Of a stretch of DNA of 11,376 bases, positions 1 to 7,807 are shown in pieces (positions within the stretch are counted from its first letter, which is position 1; every line of letters starts with the position of its first letter). Origin of the DNA: Planctomycetia bacterium (GTDB lineage Bacteria; Planctomycetota; Phycisphaerae; Phycisphaerales; SM1A02). Location of the stretch: the NCBI GenBank assembly GCA_005799205.1, contig SYHM01000228.1:1-11376 (forward strand). Direction: 5' to 3'. The notes beneath the pieces were generated by a model. The model ran no database searches. It saw only the letters and a program-made list of their open reading frames with translations, and had not been told where the DNA came from. Both the position numbers and the translations under genes were made by a program.

Positions 1-1
1 C

Positions 2-1123
2 GCGCACTCGCTGCTTGCACCGTACTTCGATCAAGACCCGCTGGACACTGCACTGCGCCCGATGCTCGGTGAGGCGTTCACTTTTGATGCTCCCACGCGC
101 TGGCTGAGTGACGACACGGCAATTCTCGAACTCTTTCACGGTCCAACTGCGGCGTTCAAAGACTTTGGAGCGCGCTTTCTCGCGGCGGCTATGCGGCGAC
201 TGGTGCCGAGCGATGGCCTGACGACGGTGCTGGTTGCCACCAGCGGCGACACTGGCGCAGCAGTTGCCTCGGCGTTTCACGAATCACCCGCGTTTCGCGT
301 CGTGATTCTCTATCCACGCGGGCGCGTGTCACCGAGGCAAGCCCATCAGCTAGGGGCGTTCGGGGGCAATGTGCGGGCACTGAGTGTTGATGGTTCATTC
401 GATGACTGTCAGCAGATGGTCAAGGGCGCGTTCGCTGATGCGCCGCTGTGCGCTCGGCATCGCCTCACGAGCGCCAACAGCATCAGCCTTGGTAGGCTGC
501 TGCCGCAGATGGCCTACTACGCGCACGCTGCGCTCTCGTGTGTCGCGGATGGACGCGGTGTTCCGTCATTTGTCGTTCCCACTGGAAATCTCGGGAACGC
601 ATTCGCCTGCCTGCTCGCGCGCGAGGCTGGAGTGCCAATTGACCGCGTGCTCATCGCATGCAACGCAAACCGAAGTGTCTCGCAGTTGCTCGAGACTGGT
701 GCCTACGAACCACGCGCAACGATCTCGACTCTTGCAAACGCGATGGATGTCGGAGCACCGAGCAATGCCGAGCGACTTATGAACCGATTCGCCGACCCGC
801 GAGGGATCGAGGGCGACTCAGTGGATGACGATGCAATTCGCAGCACGATTGTGCGTGTGTTTCGAGATCACGGGGCAGCGATTTGTCCGCACACCGCATG
901 CGCGTTCGAAGTGCTGCGGCGAACGCGTGCGCGCGGCGGTGCCCGGGGACCATGCATCGTTGCCGCCACGGCGCATCCTGCAAAGTTTGAGACGATTGTT
1001 GAGCCTCTCATCGGCCGCATGGTCGACGTGCCTGCGGCACTTGCGCGACTGCTTGCACGCCCGTCGCACGCAACGGCGATCGCGCCAACGCTTGCTGCGC
1101 TTGCGTCGACACTCGACGAATAG
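2..1123 (+). CDS. thrC: Threonine synthase, 5'-truncated by the window edge
   Basis: Threonine synthase is a cytoplasmic pyridoxal-phosphate enzyme that converts O-phosphohomoserine to threonine, the last step of threonine synthesis. The reading frame is open from base 2, so the ATG at 62 is internal: the 20 residues before it (AHSLLAPYFDQDPLDTALRP) fit the family. Of these 373 visible residues, the motif FHGPTAAFKDF carries the PLP-binding lysine (about residue 53, bases 158-160). SGDTG (81-85) and PTGNLGN (193-199) are the cofactor-phosphate loops, and SANSISLGRLLPQ (157-169) is another family signature. The late segment NAMDVGAPSNAERL is also typical. E. coli ThrC has 428 residues, so roughly 55-60 N-terminal residues lie outside the window. 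It ends with two in-frame stops in tandem, TAG TGA at 1121-1126. The next gene on this strand begins 87 bases later and appears unrelated. No frameshift or lost key residue is visible. The identification is secure; the start is unknown. Confidence 0.95.
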   Translation, partial: AHSLLAPYFDQDPLDTALRPMLGEAFTFDAPTRWLSDDTAILELFHGPTAAFKDFGARFLAAAMRRLVPSDGLTTVLVATSGDTGAAVASAFHESPAFRVVILYPRGRVSPRQAHQLGAFGGNVRALSVDGSFDDCQQMVKGAFADAPLCARHRLTSANSISLGRLLPQMAYYAHAALSCVADGRGVPSFVVPTGNLGNAFACLLAREAGVPIDRVLIACNANRSVSQLLETGAYEPRATISTLANAMDVGAPSNAERLMNRFADPRGIEGDSVDDDAIRSTIVRVFRDHGAAICPHTACAFEVLRRTRARGGARGPCIVAATAHPAKFETIVEPLIGRMVDVPAALARLLARPSHATAIAPTLAALASTLDE

Positions 1124-1147
1124 TGAGTTTGCGGCCCCTGCCCACGA

Positions 1148-1191
1148 TTGCGGGCAGAATCGAACGCCCTCGCAGTGGATTCTGCCCGCAA
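1148..1191. terminator. Perfect 14-bp inverted repeat, possible thrC terminator or 5'-UTR hairpin
   Basis: The left arm TTGCGGGCAGAATC (1148-1161) is exactly complementary to the right arm GATTCTGCCCGCAA (1178-1191), with a 16-base loop between. It lies 24 bases after the thrC stop and ends two bases before the ribosome binding site of the next gene. There is no T-run on either side, so it is not a classical Rho-independent terminator. It could be a terminator of a kind without a U-tract, a leader hairpin of the downstream gene, an operator, or a dispersed repeat. The pairing is seen directly; the function is not established. Confidence 0.55.
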
Positions 1192-1193
1192 CC

Positions 1194-1198
1194 GGGAG
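1194..1198 (+). promoter_or_regulatory. Ribosome binding site GGGAG for the gene at 1211
   Basis: GGGAG lies 12 bases before the GTG at 1211, a slightly long but workable spacing. An in-frame TAA at 1199-1201 rules out any start further upstream, so this site and GTG 1211 go together. The next usable start (TTG, residue 19) would delete the signal peptide. Confidence 0.5.
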
Positions 1199-1210
1199 TA
1201 AGTTGGCGGA

Positions 1211-2581
1211 GTGCCGACGACGCCGCCACGAGTCCCGTTTGCAACCGCGTGCGCAGTCGCTGCGTTGACGACTGTCGCGACGGCCGTTCCACCTCGGTAC
1301 TTCGCAACTCCAGTGAGTGGCCTCGTTCACTTGTGCAGCCCAGGGAATCCGCTCTCGGCGGCTCCGATTCATGTCACAGCGCTTGCCGAGGATGGCCGCG
1401 TGCTCGGCGAAGCGAACTGCGGAACGACCACGGGCGAATCGCGTCCGTTCGTCACATCCGCGCAGAACGTCGTCGCTGAACTTCCGCATGGCACGTTCAT
1501 GTTCACCAAGCCCGTCGCGTTCTTGAACGCGGGGCGCACGCTGCTGGTGGGAGATTGGTGCCCGCTCGTCACTGGAACATGCACGACGGCACTCGCGATC
1601 GCACACAGCGATGGATCGCTCAGCGTGCTCGCGGCATCTGGAACCTCATCGTCATACCTCGACAGCGCCAACGAACAAGGTTGGGCCGTCGGAGGCGGCG
1701 GCGCGAGTGCGAGTGGCGCATGGCGCATTCGCCCCGATGCGACGCTCGAAGTACTCGACGCGCCCGGCGCGTGGGGATTGCAACTCACTGGCGTCACTCT
1801 CGGTGGAATCGCAGTCGGAAGCGGCTATGTGAGCAATCAACTTCGCGCGATCCGATGGAATGCTGCTGGTCAAGCGGAAGTGTTGCCCTCGATCGAAACG
1901 GGAACGAGTTCATTTGGCGCCGGTGTCGGCCTCGATGGCAGCATTGTGGGTTCGAGTAACGGGCGCGCCGCGTGGTGGCTGCCGACGCTCTCTCCCGTCT
2001 CACTCCTTCCCGTCGGCAGTTCGAGTGTTGCAACGCACATGGCGGGCAATTCGATTTCAGCGAGTCCGCTTGGGTATGCGATCTTTGGAACGCATCAGAA
2101 CGAGTTGCGCCTCTTTCGCGCTCCAAATGGCGGGGCGTGGGTCGATCTCTCGACTGGATACACCGGGCCGACGCTGACCGATCTCGAAGTCGTCGTCGCC
2201 ACACGCCCTGATTTCATGATCGCACAGGGGTTCACTGCGATGTACGAGCGTGTGTCACTGCTGTGGACCCCACAAGGGGGACTCGTCTCACTTGCATCGA
2301 CCATCGTGAACCCTCCAAGCGGCGCGCAACCCCTCGTCGCGATCGACGCGAATCTCTCGTTCACGATCCTCGCCGAGGCTGGGTTTGGCGGCGCTCCATT
2401 TCGTCTGCAGCGACTTGCTGAAGGCGACACCAATGGCGATGCGCTCGTGAATGGCACAGACCTCGCGACACTTCTCTCACAGTGGGGAGTGACCGCCACG
2501 ACGCACCGACTCTCAGCCGACTTCGACGGCAATGGCACAGTCGACGGGCTCGACCTCGGCATCCTGCTCGCGCAGTGGTAG
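1211..2581 (+). CDS. Exported HAF-like repeat (probable beta-propeller) protein with C-terminal dockerin-like pair
   Basis: This is a 456-residue predicted secreted protein of unknown function. The first 25 residues look like a signal peptide: Arg7, a hydrophobic stretch (VPFATACAVAALTTVATAV), and a possible cut after ATA at residue 25. The GTG start is forced by an in-frame TAA at 1199. From about 60 to 400, a motif of a hydrophobic or W-rich strand, a turn with G, then a strand ending in L recurs at about 78, 126, 169, 211, 251, 298 and 346 (for example RAIRWNAAGQAEVLP). Glycine-rich strands such as DGSIVGSSNG lie between copies. This resembles the HAF extracellular repeat family, and seven copies of about 45 residues suggest a seven-bladed propeller. 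Residues 405-426 and 437-456 are dockerin-like calcium loops. The protein ends at LLAQW. No catalytic residues are recognised; it may bind a ligand or be structural at the cell surface. Its stop is 7 bases from the recD stop, convergent. Confidence 0.85.
   Translation: MPTTPPRVPFATACAVAALTTVATAVPPRYFATPVSGLVHLCSPGNPLSAAPIHVTALAEDGRVLGEANCGTTTGESRPFVTSAQNVVAELPHGTFMFTKPVAFLNAGRTLLVGDWCPLVTGTCTTALAIAHSDGSLSVLAASGTSSSYLDSANEQGWAVGGGGASASGAWRIRPDATLEVLDAPGAWGLQLTGVTLGGIAVGSGYVSNQLRAIRWNAAGQAEVLPSIETGTSSFGAGVGLDGSIVGSSNGRAAWWLPTLSPVSLLPVGSSSVATHMAGNSISASPLGYAIFGTHQNELRLFRAPNGGAWVDLSTGYTGPTLTDLEVVVATRPDFMIAQGFTAMYERVSLLWTPQGGLVSLASTIVNPPSGAQPLVAIDANLSFTILAEAGFGGAPFRLQRLAEGDTNGDALVNGTDLATLLSQWGVTATTHRLSADFDGNGTVDGLDLGILLAQW
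2423..2578 (+). repeat. Two dockerin-like EF-hand repeats at the protein C-terminus
   Basis: The encoded segment has two similar units: GDTNGDALVNGTDLATLLSQ followed by WG, and DFDGNGTVDGLDLGILLAQW. Each has the D-x-[ND]-x-[DN]-x-x-V-[ND]-G-x-D-L pattern of the type I dockerin calcium-binding loop followed by a helix ending LLxxW. About ten residues separate them. The second unit ends exactly at the stop codon. Such tails are frequent on exported planctomycete proteins, where a cohesin partner is usually not obvious. Calcium binding is inferred from the acidic spacing; the attachment partner is unknown. Confidence 0.8.
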
Positions 2582-2588
2582 CAGCGAC

Positions 2589-4238
2589 TCACGCGCCGGC
2601 AAGCATGCGTGCGCGGAGTCCACTCGCCCGGTGAACTCGCTGCTCGACGGCGCTGCGAAGTGCGTCTTGAGTTGAAATGATCAGCACATTTCCGGTCGTT
2701 CGAGTGATTGCTGTGTACAGCAGCTCACGCGTGACCACCGTGGAACGACCCGCTGGGAGCACGACGATCACCGACGGATACTCCGATCCCTGTGATTTGT
2801 GAATCGTGAGCGCGTACGCCGCTTCGTGTCGGGGCACCTGCGCCATCGGCAGTGCACCGCTCGCGCCGTCGATCTGCACCTCAAGTTCGCCGTCGCCACT
2901 ACGCCGCACAATTCCTGTGTCTCCGTTACTCAGTCCACTCGCAGGGTCGTTCACTGTCACAATGATGGGACGCCCTTCGAATTCATCGCCATCGATTGGG
3001 TCTGGGTTCGCAACGTTCCCAACTCGCTTGGCGATCATGCGGTTCACGGCGAGCGATCCATCCGAGCCTCTGCGATGCCCGCACAGAATCTGACTCGCGG
3101 GCGATTCGCCGTACGCGTTCGCGCACGCCTCGAGCGTTTCACGCTCGTTCGCGACACGCTTCCAGCGCACCGATGCGCTCGACTCTTCGGCGAGCACCGA
3201 CTCGACGCGGTCCCATGAGCCGTCATTGACTGCCGCCGCGATGCGCGCGATCACGCCGTCGACTGGAAACCGATGATTGTCAACAAGCCGCACCGTGCAC
3301 GCCCGCAGCGGGTGATTCGAGTCGTCCTCGCGCGGAAGAATGTCGGCGAAGACTGACCCCGCCTCAACACTCGCGAGTTGATGCGCGTCACCGAGCAGCA
3401 CGAGGCTTGCGTGCGCACCGAGCCGTTCGACCAACATGCGCATCAGTTCGAGGTCGATCATCGACGACTCGTCAACGATGACGAGTTGCTTCTTTGCGAG
3501 CGCCTCTTCGCCAGCAGCGCTCAGCGCAGCGTGAATCGTCGATGCGGCAATGCACGACAACACCTCTCGTCCGCGCCGCGAATACTCGCTCGCATGGCTC
3601 GCGACGCGCTGGCGCATGCTGTTTTCGAGGCGTTTTGCAGCCTTGCCGGTGGGAGCGATCAGCGCAATCTCGACGGGGCGTTCTCGAAGGACCGCATCCG
3701 CCATGAGCGAGGCGATCGTCGTCTTGCCAGTGCCGGGGCCTCCGGTGATGATCGACAACCGGTTGCGGCGCACTGCTGCGAGCGCTTGATCGCGCGGCGA
3801 CGTCGCCGCTGGTGTGTCGACCGACCACAGGCACTTTTCATGTGCCATCGCGCACAGCCGACGCACAACCTCGATCTCTCCATGACGGCACTTCGCAAGA
3901 AACAGTTTGGTGCCCTCGAGCACAAGCGGGCTTGTCGTCGCGTCGAGCGATCCCGCGGCACTTTGCTGGACGCTCGGATGAGCGGCGAGCAGAGCCATCC
4001 ACTCGGCGGGTGCGCACGCGCTCGTTCGGCCCGAGTCGCGGCGATTCGCAACCACCGGCAGATCGAAGTCGAGGCAGGTGTGACCCTGCGCCAACTGGTG
4101 AATGCACCACGCGCAGGCGCTCGCGATCGTCTCAGCCGCGGCGCCTTGACTTGGATCGATCACGCGACCGAGGCGCGATCCCCACCACCTTGCACTCTCG
4201 TCAATCACAAGTTCGCGCGCGTGGGATGTCGGACTCAT
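2589..4238 (-). CDS. recD: RecD, exodeoxyribonuclease V alpha subunit (5'-3' helicase)
   Basis: RecD is the fast 5'-to-3' superfamily 1B helicase of RecBCD. The product has 549 residues from the ATG at 4238 (E. coli RecD has 608). This start is chosen because its ATG overlaps the recB stop as ATGA and has GGAGG six bases upstream; an in-frame start at 4283 would add 15 residues inside recB and lacks this support. The N-terminal ~150 residues correspond to the part that contacts RecC. Helicase motifs follow in order: Walker A GGPGTGKTT (166-174), Ia LIAPTGKAAKRL (193-204), Walker B VIVDESSMID (253-262), III LLGDAHQLASVEAG (281-294), NDPASGLSNGDTGIV (429-443), YALTIHKSQGSEYPSV (475-490), and VI LLYTAITRTTGNVLI (506-520). 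All key residues are present. It is the last gene of the recCBD operon. TraA- and RecD2-type relatives are excluded by the recB and recC neighbours. Confidence 0.97.
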   Translation of the reverse strand: MSPTSHARELVIDESARWWGSRLGRVIDPSQGAAAETIASACAWCIHQLAQGHTCLDFDLPVVANRRDSGRTSACAPAEWMALLAAHPSVQQSAAGSLDATTSPLVLEGTKLFLAKCRHGEIEVVRRLCAMAHEKCLWSVDTPAATSPRDQALAAVRRNRLSIITGGPGTGKTTIASLMADAVLRERPVEIALIAPTGKAAKRLENSMRQRVASHASEYSRRGREVLSCIAASTIHAALSAAGEEALAKKQLVIVDESSMIDLELMRMLVERLGAHASLVLLGDAHQLASVEAGSVFADILPREDDSNHPLRACTVRLVDNHRFPVDGVIARIAAAVNDGSWDRVESVLAEESSASVRWKRVANERETLEACANAYGESPASQILCGHRRGSDGSLAVNRMIAKRVGNVANPDPIDGDEFEGRPIIVTVNDPASGLSNGDTGIVRRSGDGELEVQIDGASGALPMAQVPRHEAAYALTIHKSQGSEYPSVIVVLPAGRSTVVTRELLYTAITRTTGNVLIISTQDALRSAVEQRVHRASGLRARMLAGA

Positions 4239-7200
4239 TGACGACCTCCAGTACTCGCATGTTGTTGTGCGGGAACGAGACAACGATCAAGGGCACGTAG
4301 CAGCGCAGGCGATGGCTTCCACTCCCAGATGCCCTGCCCTGCAACCGCTGCATCCATCCCTCGAAGAAACAAGTAGGCGATTCCGCCGATTGAGTCGAAG
4401 CGCGAATCACTCGATTCGCCTTGCAATGCGAGCCACCGCGAAAGCGCGACGGCATAGAGCGCTGCCTGCAGCGGATAGTGACTGGACACCATCGCGCGGT
4501 CGAGCGCCGAGAGCCCGTCGTCACTTTCACTGCTTCGTACAGACGAATAATCGCTCGCGGCACCACCAAGATGATTTGACTTGTAGTCGTAGATGAACCA
4601 CTGCCTGTCGTCGTGCGCTACAAGATCGATGTTCCCGACGAAGAGCCCTTCGAGGGACCGACTTCCAAGCGAGTGAATCTTGGTCGCAAGAGCGGTGCTC
4701 CACGGGGCTGGTTCGTGTTCGAATGCGCGAGCGATGTCGTGCGCCGATCCACTCCATGGCGTGGTGATCCCCCACTCTCGACGCGTCGTGCGCACGTTGG
4801 CAGCGAGTGTTGCAACAGACGGAATCGGCAGGTGTATGCACGGCGAGGCGAGCGCCGATGCAAGTGCACGCGCAAGGTCACCTACAAGCGCGGGATCGTC
4901 ACTCGGTGCATCGGTACCGACTCCAGATCGATCGACCACCTGTTCACGCAGCGCCTTCTCGAGCGGCGTACGGTCTGCGCTAGGAGCGAGCGCTGTGAAC
5001 GCGGCGCGCTCGGCGAGTGCTTCGTGCAGCGCGGTCCCAAGCACTTTGCCGCCGAGTGGCAGGCGCGAGATCGCTTTGTCGCACGCCGTCGCGCCGCCAG
5101 ACGCATTGGGATCGGGCTTCGCAGCCGCGACATCGAGATCGAGCGCATCATCGCCTCGCTCGGCGTGGGCGCGCCTCGTGAGCGCACTGAAACTCACCTG
5201 AGCCTTCGGCCATGGGATCGTCGGCATCTCGCATGCGTGAGCGAGTTCACGCATGGGCGCCGGAGTTGCCGGCACGGCCGCCGCGCGCGGGAGTGGCTGA
5301 ACAACGATCGCGCTGGGAGCGAGCGCTGCAATGGCGGCGAGGTCGGCGCACGAGTCATCGAAACTCTTCAGTCGCTCCACCGACTTCGACTTCGCCACGC
5401 TCGCATCGCACTCACCGCGCGCATGCACAATCGTCGCGAGCGCCGACGACGACGCGGCTTTTTCGTGAGCCCAGACGATGTGCGAACGCCAGCGAGATCT
5501 CGTGAGTCCGACGTAAAGCAGTCTCCGCGCTTCACCTGCATCCTTCGCGAGTCTCTCCGCGGTTTCGCGCTTCTCCTTGGACTTCTTCCACCCCATGAAT
5601 GTCGGCAACCATGTGATGCCGTACGTCAACCCTTTACTCGAATGCAAGGTCTGCACCGTCACCGCGTCAACGGTGCCAATTGAGCGAGTGCGCGCGGGGC
5701 CATCCCCACCAGCGCCATCGCTTCCCGCAGCGCTCTGACGAATCTGCTCTGCGATCCACAGTTCGAGCGCCGTTGCGCCGCGAATCCCATCACCCTCGGC
5801 ACGGGTGAGCAGTTCAAGGAGTTGTCGGTAGTCCAAGAGAAACTGCTCGCCTCCCTCTTCGGCGATCAGCCCCTGCGCGCCGTGTGTTGGCGAGGCGCAC
5901 CCACCAACAATGCTCTCAAGTGCGGCGGCAATTCCTTGTGCCTCGACGAGAGCGCTCGCTGTGCGCACCCGACCAGTCCAGATGGCCGGCTCGTCGAGAG
6001 CCTGTGCGTGGGTCATGCCGACGAGCCGTCCAGCGCATGCGGCGAGCGCTTCGCGTTGACGATCTGGCCGCGCCAGCGCTCGCACGAGTTGCGCGACTTC
6101 ACGCGCCGCATCCGAGTCGAAGACGCTCGCCTTTCCCAGCACAACCACTGGGATCGCCCGCGCGCGCAGTTCATGAGCGATTCGAAGGGTTTGCTTGTTG
6201 CTGTGGCAGAGCACGGCAAGATCGCGTAGACGCAGGGCGCGCCACTCGTCGGCGTGGGAGTCTCGCACGAGATGTCCTGCGGTCAATTCTTCTTCGATCG
6301 CGAGCGCAATCATCGGCCAGATCTTGTTGAGCGATTCATCAGCCTCTCCGTGGTGGATCACGACTCCCGCGTCACGCGCGGCATCCCCATCGCGCGCGGC
6401 ATCGCTCTCGCTCGCGGGGCCCGCCCACTTCACGCGAGGCTGTTCGGATGCGCTGTGCACAGCGCCAGGGGCAATCGCGCCGTGAAAGAATGGTTCATTG
6501 ACTCCGAAGAGCGCGTTGACCCCCACCAGCAGCGGCTCGTCTGATCGGTGGCTCGTTGAGAGCGAGCGCACATGGGTGGCGTGGTCGCGCAGTCGCATGA
6601 AGCTGTTCAGATCAGCGCCACGAAAGGCGTAGATGCTCTGCTTCGGATCGCCCACGAGAAACAGGTCGTGATCGGGCGAACTCGTAAAGAGTCGCTCAAT
6701 AATCTCAGCCTGCACCTGATTCATGTCTTGACACTCGTCCACGACGACGAGCGAAAAGCGCGCGCGCACTTCGCGGCAGAGCTGATCGCTGTCAAGGCGC
6801 AGCGCGGCGGCGAGTCGGTCGAGCACATCCTGAAAACTGAAGAGTCGTAGGCGCGTGCGCCGCTCGTCGAGTCGCACTCGCGCCTCGTGCGCGACTGCGC
6901 TGGTAGCTGCCTCGACGCACTCCTCCCAGATGGTGATGCCATCGGCGAACTGCTCGCAGAGCGTCGCGCAAAGTGGTTGCGCACAGAGTGCGGTGGCAGT
7001 TGCCCGGTCGCGCGCTGCCTTCTTCGACTCTTCCACGACCGCGGCGGGGGTCGTGAACCACTTCTCAAGATCACTGAGAGCATGGCCGATTTCCGCACGA
7101 CGCGTCGCTTCGCTGCTGCCAACCGCGCGCACAAGCGCCTCGACGTGCCGTCTTACATCGGCCAACAGCGTCGGACCAAGCGCCTCGAGCCAACTCGCAC

Positions 7201-7807
7201 CCGCCGCGTCGAGCGAAGACTCGGCGATCCACTTCGCCCAGCGTGCTCTCGCCTGCGCATAGTCCGGCTTTGGCGCCCCCGACTGCGCGACCTCGACCTT
7301 CGCCAGACTCGTCACGGTCGCCGCCCACTCTTCGTCGAGCATCGCTGTCGCACTCCACGCATCGGCGACCGCGCGTTCCTCACTGCCAGTTGAATCGTCG
7401 TCGAGTTGCCACTCGGCGAGCCCGAGCGCGCCGGCTGCGACGGCATGCTCTTGCAGCATGCGCAGACAGAACCCATCGATCGTCGTGATGCATGCGGCGT
7501 CGAAGTTGAGCAGCGCCGCTTCGAGGCGCCCGCGAATCTCGTCGGTCACCAGCGGCGCATCGCCCGACGATCCCTCGTCGTTGAGTGCCTTCGCGAGCGA
7601 TCCGCGAACCCGCTCTGCGAGTTCTGCAGCAGCTGCGCGCGTAAAACTCGTCAACACGATCCGATCAATCGGAGTCCCCGCAATGACGCGCGCGCGGACG
7701 ATTTGCTCGATTGACCAGGTCTTGCCCGTCCCCGCGCTCGCTTCGATCACGGTCGTGCCGTGAAGCATCGAATCCTTGTGATGGTCGAACTGGGTCACGC
7801 CCCCCAT
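4235..7807 (-). CDS. recB: RecB, exodeoxyribonuclease V beta subunit (helicase-nuclease)
   Basis: RecB is the 3'-to-5' superfamily 1A helicase and the only nuclease of RecBCD; after Chi it also loads RecA. The ATG at 7807 gives 1190 residues (E. coli 1180) and puts the Walker lysine at 29, as in E. coli. A GTG at 7837 (1200 residues) is possible; both overlap recC. Helicase motifs: Walker A EASAGTGKT (22-30), Ia TSFTRAAAAELAERV (53-67), Walker B VVVDECQDMN (354-363), III VGDPKQSIYAFRGADL (385-400), IV TSHRSDEPLL (418-427), V VQTLHSSKGLTYG (718-730), VI RLLYVGLTRSR (762-772). A linker rich in alanine and proline lies near 835-860. The nuclease domain has GTALHEALAE with H928, E1011 (REWGITTPW), D1061 in GNIDLV, and D1074 and K1076 in DYKSN. 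These match the E. coli sites H956, E1020, D1067, D1080 and K1082. The later segments HYPLQAALYAVAL and GGIAYLFLRGM are also typical. An active nuclease is expected. AddA is less likely because RecC and RecD adjoin. Confidence 0.97.
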   Translation of the reverse strand: MGGVTQFDHHKDSMLHGTTVIEASAGTGKTWSIEQIVRARVIAGTPIDRIVLTSFTRAAAAELAERVRGSLAKALNDEGSSGDAPLVTDEIRGRLEAALLNFDAACITTIDGFCLRMLQEHAVAAGALGLAEWQLDDDSTGSEERAVADAWSATAMLDEEWAATVTSLAKVEVAQSGAPKPDYAQARARWAKWIAESSLDAAGASWLEALGPTLLADVRRHVEALVRAVGSSEATRRAEIGHALSDLEKWFTTPAAVVEESKKAARDRATATALCAQPLCATLCEQFADGITIWEECVEAATSAVAHEARVRLDERRTRLRLFSFQDVLDRLAAALRLDSDQLCREVRARFSLVVVDECQDMNQVQAEIIERLFTSSPDHDLFLVGDPKQSIYAFRGADLNSFMRLRDHATHVRSLSTSHRSDEPLLVGVNALFGVNEPFFHGAIAPGAVHSASEQPRVKWAGPASESDAARDGDAARDAGVVIHHGEADESLNKIWPMIALAIEEELTAGHLVRDSHADEWRALRLRDLAVLCHSNKQTLRIAHELRARAIPVVVLGKASVFDSDAAREVAQLVRALARPDRQREALAACAGRLVGMTHAQALDEPAIWTGRVRTASALVEAQGIAAALESIVGGCASPTHGAQGLIAEEGGEQFLLDYRQLLELLTRAEGDGIRGATALELWIAEQIRQSAAGSDGAGGDGPARTRSIGTVDAVTVQTLHSSKGLTYGITWLPTFMGWKKSKEKRETAERLAKDAGEARRLLYVGLTRSRWRSHIVWAHEKAASSSALATIVHARGECDASVAKSKSVERLKSFDDSCADLAAIAALAPSAIVVQPLPRAAAVPATPAPMRELAHACEMPTIPWPKAQVSFSALTRRAHAERGDDALDLDVAAAKPDPNASGGATACDKAISRLPLGGKVLGTALHEALAERAAFTALAPSADRTPLEKALREQVVDRSGVGTDAPSDDPALVGDLARALASALASPCIHLPIPSVATLAANVRTTRREWGITTPWSGSAHDIARAFEHEPAPWSTALATKIHSLGSRSLEGLFVGNIDLVAHDDRQWFIYDYKSNHLGGAASDYSSVRSSESDDGLSALDRAMVSSHYPLQAALYAVALSRWLALQGESSDSRFDSIGGIAYLFLRGMDAAVAGQGIWEWKPSPALLRALDRCLVPAQQHASTGGRQ
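4245..4249 (-). promoter_or_regulatory. Ribosome binding site GGAGG for recD
   Basis: On the minus strand, GGAGG stands six bases before the ATG ending at 4238. It lies inside the last codons of recB, whose TGA overlaps that ATG (ATGA). It is the clearest Shine-Dalgarno sequence in the operon, fixes the recD start, and suggests translation coupled to recB. Confidence 0.85.

Noticed and set aside
818..1606. A 262-codon minus-strand frame spanning the thrC end, the hairpin and the start of the exported-protein gene.
   Set aside because: Both plus-strand genes are better supported. The translation is dominated by Arg and Cys, as expected of a reverse-frame shadow.
3378..4241. A 287-codon open frame on the plus strand opposite recD.
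   Set aside because: It lies opposite the RecD helicase motifs, has Arg/Cys/His-rich composition, and resembles no family I know.
4613..5683. A 356-codon open frame on the plus strand opposite recB.
   Set aside because: It is very rich in arginine, has no recognisable motif, and lies opposite a clear RecB with conserved motifs. It is a shadow frame of GC-rich DNA.
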